This document shows positions 31,431 through 38,092 of a stretch of 38,092 nucleotides of DNA, in pieces. Source of the stretch: JALYXS01 sp051003795 (GTDB taxonomy: Bacteria > Acidobacteriota > Terriglobia > Bryobacterales > Bryobacteraceae). The notes under the pieces were generated by a model. That model worked only from the letters and a program-made list of their open reading frames with translations, was not told where the DNA came from and ran no database searches. Position numbers and translations under genes: made by a program. The stretch covers positions 1 through 38,092 of the forward strand of contig JBPCKZ010000145.1 in NCBI GenBank assembly GCA_051003795.1, written 5' to 3'. Within the stretch, counting starts at the first letter, position 1, and every line of letters begins with the position of its first letter.

Positions 31431-34103
31431 TTAAGCCATCGCCGGATCCACTTTCTCCGGATCGACCCCCAAATCGTCAAAAGCCTTGATCGCCTTCTTC
31501 GCATCCAATTTGCCATCCCGCACCAACCGCGAGAGCGCCGCGGCGGCGATCGATTCGGCGTTCACCTCGAAATGTTTCCGCAGCATTTCCCGATTGTCGC
31601 TGCGCCCGAAGCCGTCGGTCCCCAGGCTGACCATGCGGCCCATCAGCCAAGGCGCAACCTGATCCTGCACCGCTTTCATGTAATCCGAAGCCGCAACGAT
31701 AGGCCCTTCCGCTCCCTCGAGCGCCGTTTGGATATACGGCCGTTTCAGAGGCTCCGCCGGATGCAGCCGGTTCCAACGCTCCGTCCGAAGCGCCTCCCGC
31801 CGGAGCTCGTTATAGCTCGTGACGCTCCACACGTCCGCCGAAACGCCATATTTTTCGGTTAGAATCGTCTGCGCCCGCAACGCCTCGATGAGGATCGGCC
31901 CACTGCCGAAAAGCTGTACTTTCAGCTTCCCCTTTTCTCCAGCTTTGAAACGGTAAATGCCTTTTAGAATTCCTTCCGCGGATCCTTCGGGCATGGCGGC
32001 CATGGGGTAGTTATCGTTGTACAGCGTGATGTAGTAAAAGAGATTCTGCCGCTCCTGGTACATCCGCCGGATGCCATCCTGGATTATTACCGAAATCTCG
32101 TAAGCGTAAGCCGGATCGTACGCCGCGATCGTCGGAATCGTGCTCGCCAGCAGCAGGCTATGACCATCCTGGTGTTGTAGTCCTTCACCGCTTAAAGTAG
32201 TCCGTCCGGCGGTTCCGCCCATCATGAAACCCTTGCCGCGGGAATCGGCGAAGGCCCAGACCAAGTCGCCCACGCGCTGGAATCCGAACATCGAATAGTA
32301 AATAAAGAATGGAATCATCTCGATGCGATAGTTGACGTATGCCGTTCCAGCGGCTGTCATGGACGCCATCGATCCCGCTTCGGTGATTCCTTCTTCCAGA
32401 ATCTGGCCGTCCTTCGATTCCTTGTAATACAGCAGCATGTCCGCGTCGTGGGGCTTGTAAAGCTGGCCCTGGCTCGCGTAAATTCCGACCTGCCGGAAGA
32501 GAGATTCCATGCCGAACGTTCGCGCTTCGTCGGGAATGATCGGAACGATGCGCTTTCCGAGTTTTGGATCTTTCAACAACCTCGTCAGGATTCGCACGAA
32601 CGCCATCGTCGTCGAGGGGTGAGGCGCTTTCGATTCTCCCAGCGTCTCTTTGAAGAAGTCGAGCGGGGGGGCTTCCAGTTGGGCCGGAGGCACGACACGC
32701 GCCGGCATATAACCGCCGAGCACGCGGCGCCTCTCGTGCATGTAAGCCATCTCCGGGCTATGCGCCGCGGGACGGTAAAACGCGCCATCGCGCGCGGCGT
32801 CGTCTGGAATGGGGATCTCGAAACGATTCTTGAAATGCTCGATCGCCTTATCGCTCATCTCCTTCTGCTGATGAGTGGGGTTCCGGCCTTCGCCGAAATC
32901 GCCTAATCCATAACCCTTCACGGTTTTTGCGAGCACGACGGTTGGGCCGCCCTTGTGCTCGACCGCCGCTTTATAAGCGTTGTAAACCTTCTTGGGATCG
33001 TGTCCGCCGCGATGAAGCTTACCGATCTCCTCGTCGCTCAGGTGCTCGACAAGCTTCAGCGTTTCCGGATATTTCCCAAAAAACTCTTTGCGGACATACG
33101 CTCCGCCTTTGGCCTTGTACGACTGGTATTCGCCATCGACGCACTCGTTCATCAGCTTGACCAACCGGCCCGACGTGTCGCGCCCCAGCAGCGTGTCCCA
33201 ATCGGAACCCCAAAGCACTTTGACGACATTCCAGCCGGCCCCGCGGAACAGCGCTTCGAGTTCGTTAATGATCTTTCCGTTACCGCGAACCGGTCCGTCC
33301 AACCGCTGCAAGTTGCAATTGACGACAAAAATCAAGTTATCGAGCTTTTCGCGCGAGCCAAGCGTAATCGAGCCGAGCGATTCGGGTTCGTCGGTTTCCC
33401 CATCGCCCAGATACGCCCATATCTTCCGCTGCGTGGGCTTGATCAGGCCGCGATTTTCCAGATACCGCATGAAACGGGCCTGATAGATCGCGTTGATCGG
33501 CGCCAAACCCATCGACACCGTGGGAAAACTCCAGAAATCCGGCATCAGCCAAGGATGCGGATAGGAAGACAGGCCGGGTTCGGCGCGCAATTCATGCCGG
33601 AAATTTTCGAGGTGTTTCTCGGTAAGACGCCCTTCGAGAAAGGCGCGCGCATAGATGCCCGGCGAAGCATGACCCTGAAAATAAACCAGATCTCCAGGCT
33701 CGTCTCCATAGCTCGCGTGGAAGAAGTGGTTGAATCCCACTTCAAGCAAGGTTGCGAGCGATGCGTAGGTCGAAATGTGGCCGCCAATGCCATGGTCGTA
33801 CTTATTTTGGTGCGCGACCATCGCCATGGCATTCCAACGCGAAAGACTCTTGACGCGGCGCTCGAGAGCGCGGTCGCCCGGATAATCGACTTCGTCCTCC
33901 ACGGGAATTGTGTTGATGTAGGGCGTGTTGAATTGAACGGGGACTTCCACGCCCGAGGAGCGCGCCCTTTCATTCAATTTTTCGAGTAGGTAGGTGGCGC
34001 GGCCGGAGCCTGCTTCGTCCATGATCTGGTCGAGGGCCTCGAGCCACTCTTGCGTCTCGCGGGGGTCGAGGTCCGTCACGCGCTCGGTTATGTTCTGATG
34101 CAT
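31431..34103 (-). CDS. aceE: Pyruvate dehydrogenase E1, homodimeric type
   Basis: AceE decarboxylates pyruvate with thiamine diphosphate and passes the acetyl group to the lipoyl domain of E2. The 890-residue chain is of the Escherichia coli AceE length and type: RWNAMAMVAHQNKYDHGIGGHISTYAS near 90-115, the ThDP motif GDGETDEPE to NLIFVVNCNLQ near 230-260, HGGHDPKKVYNAYKAA near 366, and the pyrimidine-domain EGLQHQDGHSLLLASTIPT near 644-662. The ATG at 34103 gives the expected start MHQNITERVTDLDPRETQEWL; only a weak AGG precedes it. No aceF or lpd lies beside it. The E2 near lipB, 32 kb away, is of a different type, so its partner is not clear. Confidence 0.96.
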   Translation of the reverse strand: MHQNITERVTDLDPRETQEWLEALDQIMDEAGSGRATYLLEKLNERARSSGVEVPVQFNTPYINTIPVEDEVDYPGDRALERRVKSLSRWNAMAMVAHQNKYDHGIGGHISTYASLATLLEVGFNHFFHASYGDEPGDLVYFQGHASPGIYARAFLEGRLTEKHLENFRHELRAEPGLSSYPHPWLMPDFWSFPTVSMGLAPINAIYQARFMRYLENRGLIKPTQRKIWAYLGDGETDEPESLGSITLGSREKLDNLIFVVNCNLQRLDGPVRGNGKIINELEALFRGAGWNVVKVLWGSDWDTLLGRDTSGRLVKLMNECVDGEYQSYKAKGGAYVRKEFFGKYPETLKLVEHLSDEEIGKLHRGGHDPKKVYNAYKAAVEHKGGPTVVLAKTVKGYGLGDFGEGRNPTHQQKEMSDKAIEHFKNRFEIPIPDDAARDGAFYRPAAHSPEMAYMHERRRVLGGYMPARVVPPAQLEAPPLDFFKETLGESKAPHPSTTMAFVRILTRLLKDPKLGKRIVPIIPDEARTFGMESLFRQVGIYASQGQLYKPHDADMLLYYKESKDGQILEEGITEAGSMASMTAAGTAYVNYRIEMIPFFIYYSMFGFQRVGDLVWAFADSRGKGFMMGGTAGRTTLSGEGLQHQDGHSLLLASTIPTIAAYDPAYAYEISVIIQDGIRRMYQERQNLFYYITLYNDNYPMAAMPEGSAEGILKGIYRFKAGEKGKLKVQLFGSGPILIEALRAQTILTEKYGVSADVWSVTSYNELRREALRTERWNRLHPAEPLKRPYIQTALEGAEGPIVAASDYMKAVQDQVAPWLMGRMVSLGTDGFGRSDNREMLRKHFEVNAESIAAAALSRLVRDGKLDAKKAIKAFDDLGVDPEKVDPAMA

Positions 34104-34113
34104 GAATACCTAC

Positions 34114-34121
34114 ATTATAAT
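34114..34121. promoter_or_regulatory. Palindromic -10-like ATTATAAT between divergent starts
   Basis: ATTATAAT is its own reverse complement, so it reads TATAAT on both strands. It lies 11 bases upstream of the aceE ATG and overlaps the metallophosphoesterase ATG. As a -10 for aceE it would give a nearly leaderless message. No convincing -35 was checked on the opposite coding side. Confidence 0.25.
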
Positions 34122-34647
34122 GACGCGCATTGGCCTGATGTCCGACACGCACGGATTTCTGGACCCGGCACTATTCACGCACTTCGCCCAATGCGACGAA
34201 GTGTGGCACGCGGGCGATCTCGGTCCCGCGGAGGTGCTACACCGCCTGAAGGCGTTCAAGCCGCTCCGGGCTGTTTTTGGCAATATCGACGGAGCGGAAA
34301 TGCGCGCGGAGCTGCCAGGCGATCTTGCATGGGACTGCGAGGGAGTGGGCGTTTACATGACTCACATCGGCGGCTACCCAGGCCGCTACGACGCGCGCGC
34401 GAAGCGCGAACTGGCCGGGCGCAAGCCCGATCTATTCATTTGCGGGCATTCGCACATCGTCCGGGTGATGCGCGATCCCGCCGCGCCATTACTGCAGCCG
34501 TTGCTGCATATGAATCCGGGAGCGTGCGGAAACCAAGGATGGCATCTCAAACGAACCGTCTTGCGGTTTACCGTGGAAAATCGAAAGATCGGGAACGTGG
34601 AGTCGATCGAGTTAGGTCCGCGCGGCGGCGGCCTTGCCAAACCTTAG
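34120..34647 (+). CDS. YfcE/MJ0936-like metallophosphoesterase
   Basis: A 175-residue calcineurin-like phosphoesterase of the small YfcE/MJ0936 type, which hydrolyses phosphodiesters with two metal ions. All motifs are in order: MSDTHG (Asp and His near 9-11), WHAGDL near 30-35, VFGNID near 52-57, MTHIGG near 79 and CGHSHI near 108-113. The ATG at 34120 matches the usual family start (xRIGLMSDTHG); an ATG at 34102 would overlap the divergent aceE start codon. Neither has a Shine-Dalgarno. Natural substrate unknown. Confidence 0.88.
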   Translation: MTRIGLMSDTHGFLDPALFTHFAQCDEVWHAGDLGPAEVLHRLKAFKPLRAVFGNIDGAEMRAELPGDLAWDCEGVGVYMTHIGGYPGRYDARAKRELAGRKPDLFICGHSHIVRVMRDPAAPLLQPLLHMNPGACGNQGWHLKRTVLRFTVENRKIGNVESIELGPRGGGLAKP

Positions 34648-34669
34648 CTGGGTACAACCTGGGTACAAC
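34648..34669 (+). repeat. Tandem 11-bp direct repeat upstream of receptor promoter
   Basis: CTGGGTACAAC occurs twice in perfect tandem (34648-34658 and 34659-34669), starting right after the metallophosphoesterase stop and ending 23 bases before the TATAAT of the next promoter. The 11-bp period places both copies on the same face of the helix, as for a regulator that binds as a direct-repeat dimer. Confidence 0.6.
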
Positions 34670-34692
34670 AGGCGCGGTATTTTGAAACGCTA

Positions 34693-34698
34693 TATAAT
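34693..34698 (+). promoter_or_regulatory. Candidate -10 element of the TonB-dependent receptor gene
   Basis: A perfect TATAAT at 34693-34698 predicts a start of transcription near 34705 and a short leader before the ATG at 34728, which has AAGGGAG seven bases upstream. No good -35 is seen at the standard spacing, which fits activator dependence through the tandem repeat upstream. Confidence 0.5.
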
Positions 34699-34727
34699 GT
34701 GGCAAGTTCAGCTTAAGGGAGTCTTAC

Positions 34728-37700
34728 ATGAAAAGTTTTGGATTGAAGCTCTGTACGCTTTTGGCCTTGTCCGCCATGGGAGTTTATGGCCAGACTTTAG
34801 GCGAAATTACGGGACACGTGAGCGATGCCTCCGGCGCCGCGGTCGCGGGCGCGACCGTAACTTTGACCAGCACCAGCACGAATGCGGCACGCACCACGAC
34901 CACTACCGATGCGGGCGATTACAGCCTGCCGTCGGTTCCGCCTGGAGCGTACAACGTCAAAGTCGAACGCCCTGGCTTTAAAGCCGCCATCAGTAACGGC
35001 GTCGAAGTGCAGGTGCAACAGACCGTGCGCCTGGATTTCACTCTCGAAGTGGGGCAAGTGTCGGAATCGGTGGAAGTTCAGGCGGTCGCCGACCAACTCC
35101 AGCAGGAGAATGCCACGGTCGGTACGGTTATCGAGAATCGCGGCATTATCGAGCTTCCTCTCAATGGGCGCGAATATTTGAACCTGGTCGCGCTTTCCCC
35201 CAACACGAACACGCTTTCGCCCTCGGCGGGCCAAGCCGGTTCGCGCCAGGGCGGCGACCGCGCAAACCAATCCATCGCCGCCGCCGGCCAGCGCATCATG
35301 TTCGATTACTTCACATTGGATGGGGTTTCGAACACGGACCCGAACTTCAACACTTATGTGGTTCTGCCCTCGATCGACGCGCTACAGGAATTTAAAGTGC
35401 AGATCGGTGTTTACCCGGCCGAGTTCGGGCACGAAGCGACACAAATCAATGTGTTGACTAAGTCGGGGGGGAATAAGTATCACGGCGCGTTGTTCGAATT
35501 TCTGCGGAACGACGTTCTGGACGCGGCGCCCTATTCGTTCACCACCAACCATCAGGCGAAATCGCCTTTCAAATGGAACGATTACGGATTTGAGCTCGAT
35601 GGGCCAGTGCGTATCCCCAAACTGTTTAACGGCCAAAATAAACTTTTCTTCATGGCGAATTACGAGGCTCTGCGGAGAAGACAAAATTTTCAGAGTATCT
35701 ACTCGGTACCGACGGCGGCCATGTTTGGCGGCGATTTCAGCGGGTTGAACACCACCATTTACGATCCTCAGACCCAGCAGCCGTTTCCCGGCAATGTCAT
35801 CCCGGCAAGCCGCATCGACCCGATCTCGAAAAAGTTGCTGCCATATTATGCCCCGGCCAACATTCCCGGCAACTCGCTGCAGAATAATTACGTGCGCTCG
35901 GAGGCTTCTCCGAACAACCGCGACGGATTCATTTTGAGAATGGATTTTGTCGAATCCACCAAGTCGCAGTGGGCTGGACGTTATAGTTGGGGCGACGAGA
36001 ATTCTTCGACCGAGGGCCTGACGCTCGATGGGACCAAGATTCTCACCAACTACGAACAGTACATGGGATCGAACACCCGTACCTTCACTCCGAATATCGT
36101 GAACGAAGCGCGTTTCGGCTACACGCGGTTCTTCAATTCGATCGGCACGTTTCTAGCGTTCAACAAGGACGTCGTCAGTTCGATCGGCATCCCGGGATTT
36201 CCAGGCGGCACTCCGGTAACCTGGGGAATCCCCAACGTTACGCTTATCAATTACAGCGGAATAGGCGACAGTACCGAAGGACCGTACGCCAACAACAACA
36301 ACACCCTGCAATTCATCGATAATCTTTCGTGGATCCGGGGCAAGCACACGTTCCGCTTTGGGGCCGAGTACACGCGCCAGAACTACGATCAGGTGGGCAA
36401 CCAGTTCGCGCGCGGCCAGTTCACGTTCCAGCCGAACGCAACCATTAGCCCCGCCAAGACCGGTGGTGATTCGTTTGCCGACTTCCTGCTAGGCGACCTG
36501 TACCAATCCGAGGCGGCGGTGGCCGTGGCGTCAGCCAATTTTCAGCGCAACATGCTGCACTTCTGGGTGGACGACACGTGGAAGGTAACGCCGAAGTTGA
36601 CGCTCGCGCTTGGCCTCCGTTACGAATACACGCCGCCGTTTTACGACACGTCGGGAAATCTGTTCACCGTGAACATCCCGCATTATGTCTTCGGCGGACC
36701 GGCGGATCCCAGCCAATACCCTTCATTCGTCCGGCAGGGCCACTGCTCCGATCCGTACGCCGGGATCAAGATCACCTGGCCGCAAATCAACACCGTTTGC
36801 AGCAATGGTCTTTTAAACGACCGCTTGATGAAAACCGAATACCTCGACTTCGCGCCAAGGATCGGCATCGCATATTCACCCGATTCGAAGTGGGTGTTCC
36901 GCGCGGGATTCGGCACGTTCTATAACCAGGACACGGGCAATATCGTTTTCGATATGGCACGCAACATCGCCGGACGCATCCGGGTAAATTCGGCGGTTGG
37001 TACGCCGACCCTTACGTGGGGAAATGCCCTGGCCGCCGTGCAGGGTGGCGCGACGCCAAAGATTACATCTCCCTTCGCTTTTGTCGACGCCTACTCCCAC
37101 CGCAATCCGTATACGTTCGAATACCTATTCAATGTCCAGCGTCAACTTCCCGGCAATTTTGTGGTCGAAGCCGGCTATCTCGGATCGGCCAGCAGGCATT
37201 TGTACGGTTTCCGCGATGCCAACCAGCCGGCTCCCGGAGTGACTCCCTTAGCTAGCCGCCTTCCGTTCCCGAATTTTGCGGTCATCCAGTTGGTCAACGA
37301 TGGGGCGAATGGCCGGTATGACGCGGGCAGCATCAAAATTACAAAGCGCTTCAGCGCCGGCCTCAGCATGATCAGTTCGTACACATATTCGAAGTCGATC
37401 GACAACACCAGCGGCGTGCGCGTGCAGGGATTCGATACGCTCTACCCGCAAAATAGCAATTGCCTGCAGTGCGAGCGCGGCCTGTCTTCCTTCGACACGC
37501 GGCACCGGTCCGTTACTTCCGTGCTCTACGATCTTCCGATCGGGACTGGACGCATGCTCGATGCAAAGAACCCGATCTTGAACGGAATCGTGGGCGGGTG
37601 GCAGCTGGGCAGCATCTTTACAGCCCAGAGCGGGGTGCCGCAGACGCTTTCGATTGGCGGCGTGGACCGATCCAGCACCGGCGTTGGATACGACCGTCCA

Positions 37701-38081
37701 AACGCAACCGGCGTGAATCCTTATGTGAGCAACCCAACGCCGAACCGCTGGTATAACCCGGCCGCTTACGTCGAAGCGCCGTTAGGAAGCTTCGGCAACG
37801 TCGGGCGCGATACGCTGATCGGGCCCGGCATCCTGGCCTTGGACGCCGACGCCCACAAGGAGTTCCGGCTGCCTTACAGGGAGGGGCACACGCTGCAGTT
37901 CCGGATCGAAGCGTTCAACGTCATGAATCATCCGGTGTGGTCGAATCCCAACGGGAACATCCTGGCCGGCTCGACTTTCCCCGGACAGCCATCGACGAAC
38001 GCCCACTCGGCGTTCGGCGTGATTACCGGAACGGCCATTCCGATGAGGCAAGTGCAGCTGGCTTTGAAATATTTTTTCTAG
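34728..38081 (+). CDS. TonB-dependent receptor with carboxypeptidase-regulatory-like N terminus, intact
   Basis: An 1117-residue outer-membrane protein, probably taking up sugars, peptides or other large nutrients with energy from TonB. Parts in order: signal peptide (about 1-22, ending VYGQ), CarboxypepD_reg-like beta-sandwich (about 25-112, EITGHVSDASGAAVAGATVTL), plug with GIIELPLNGREYLNLVALSPNT near 140-162 and DYFTLDGVSNTDPNFNTYV near 195-213, then a long beta-barrel closing with LALKYFF, whose terminal aromatic residue is needed for outer-membrane insertion. No separate SusD-like gene follows, as is usual for acidobacterial Oar-like receptors. The stop lies 11 bases before the window end. 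Confidence 0.95.
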   Translation: MKSFGLKLCTLLALSAMGVYGQTLGEITGHVSDASGAAVAGATVTLTSTSTNAARTTTTTDAGDYSLPSVPPGAYNVKVERPGFKAAISNGVEVQVQQTVRLDFTLEVGQVSESVEVQAVADQLQQENATVGTVIENRGIIELPLNGREYLNLVALSPNTNTLSPSAGQAGSRQGGDRANQSIAAAGQRIMFDYFTLDGVSNTDPNFNTYVVLPSIDALQEFKVQIGVYPAEFGHEATQINVLTKSGGNKYHGALFEFLRNDVLDAAPYSFTTNHQAKSPFKWNDYGFELDGPVRIPKLFNGQNKLFFMANYEALRRRQNFQSIYSVPTAAMFGGDFSGLNTTIYDPQTQQPFPGNVIPASRIDPISKKLLPYYAPANIPGNSLQNNYVRSEASPNNRDGFILRMDFVESTKSQWAGRYSWGDENSSTEGLTLDGTKILTNYEQYMGSNTRTFTPNIVNEARFGYTRFFNSIGTFLAFNKDVVSSIGIPGFPGGTPVTWGIPNVTLINYSGIGDSTEGPYANNNNTLQFIDNLSWIRGKHTFRFGAEYTRQNYDQVGNQFARGQFTFQPNATISPAKTGGDSFADFLLGDLYQSEAAVAVASANFQRNMLHFWVDDTWKVTPKLTLALGLRYEYTPPFYDTSGNLFTVNIPHYVFGGPADPSQYPSFVRQGHCSDPYAGIKITWPQINTVCSNGLLNDRLMKTEYLDFAPRIGIAYSPDSKWVFRAGFGTFYNQDTGNIVFDMARNIAGRIRVNSAVGTPTLTWGNALAAVQGGATPKITSPFAFVDAYSHRNPYTFEYLFNVQRQLPGNFVVEAGYLGSASRHLYGFRDANQPAPGVTPLASRLPFPNFAVIQLVNDGANGRYDAGSIKITKRFSAGLSMISSYTYSKSIDNTSGVRVQGFDTLYPQNSNCLQCERGLSSFDTRHRSVTSVLYDLPIGTGRMLDAKNPILNGIVGGWQLGSIFTAQSGVPQTLSIGGVDRSSTGVGYDRPNATGVNPYVSNPTPNRWYNPAAYVEAPLGSFGNVGRDTLIGPGILALDADAHKEFRLPYREGHTLQFRIEAFNVMNHPVWSNPNGNILAGSTFPGQPSTNAHSAFGVITGTAIPMRQVQLALKYFF

Positions 38082-38092
38082 TCCGCCATGCT

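Noticed and set aside
32955..33989. 344-codon plus-strand frame inside aceE
   Set aside because: aceE is unmistakable on the minus strand; this frame has no known motifs.

Overview
The window is a GC-rich chromosomal segment that most resembles a soil Acidobacteriota of the Solibacter/Bryobacterales kind. The pointers are two very large TonB-dependent receptors with N-terminal carboxypeptidase-regulatory-like domains, a lactonase-type beta-propeller, several Gfo/Idh, cupin and xylose-isomerase-like sugar enzymes with Tat-type leaders, and a homodimeric pyruvate dehydrogenase E1. This assignment is inferred from gene content only. I saw no phage, IS element, CRISPR array or rRNA. There is one tRNA, tRNA-Val(TAC).

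Layout. 1-4808 (+): lipB (5' end cut off) overlaps a lipoyl-bearing E2 acyltransferase gene, followed by a DinB-like protein, lutB, lutC, a small YHS-domain protein and a small membrane protein, tightly packed. 4850-5176 (-): a secreted Pro/Asn-rich low-complexity protein. 5221-9223 (+): an arginine operon argF-argG-argH-argR, preceded by two tandem ARG-box-like operators. 9224-10470: a sparse stretch with one minus-strand DUF2711-like gene of atypical composition. 10471-13395: a secreted double-cupin protein, a TPR protein, tRNA-Val and a lactonase-family beta-propeller. 13477-16406 (+): GH88-like hydrolase, cupin and Gfo/Idh/MocA oxidoreductase, a likely sugar-processing operon ended by a strong hairpin. 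16482-17969: a YdcH-like protein, a RimI-like acetyltransferase and a leader-bearing M14/AstE-like hydrolase. 17975-24089 (-): sugar-binding protein, SDR, trpC, trpF, trpB, trpA and a DUF5996 protein in one co-directional run. 24228-28996 (+): a TonB-dependent receptor and a mannonate-dehydratase-like enolase-superfamily gene, each broken by a single-base frameshift. 29127-30576 (+): two small unknown ORFs and a sugar phosphate isomerase/epimerase-like protein. 30582-31392 (-): a PIN-type toxin/antitoxin pair whose antitoxin appears to fuse Phd-like and UPF0175-like parts. 31431-34103 (-): aceE. 34120-38081 (+): a metallophosphoesterase and an intact TonB-dependent receptor.

How the genes fit together. 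LipB makes the octanoyl precursor of the lipoyl group carried by the adjacent E2. The arg genes convert ornithine to arginine, with their repressor as the last gene, which fits autoregulation through the ARG boxes. trpCFBA covers the late steps of tryptophan synthesis. The receptors, GH88-like enzyme, cupins, oxidoreductase, mannonate-dehydratase-like enzyme and isomerase suggest scavenging and breakdown of plant or microbial polysaccharide fragments. The features I rate most worth a second look are the tandem ARG boxes, the two close frameshifts, the fused antitoxin with its perfect inverted repeat next to aceE, the M14-like hydrolase, and the DUF5996 gene overlapping trpA.
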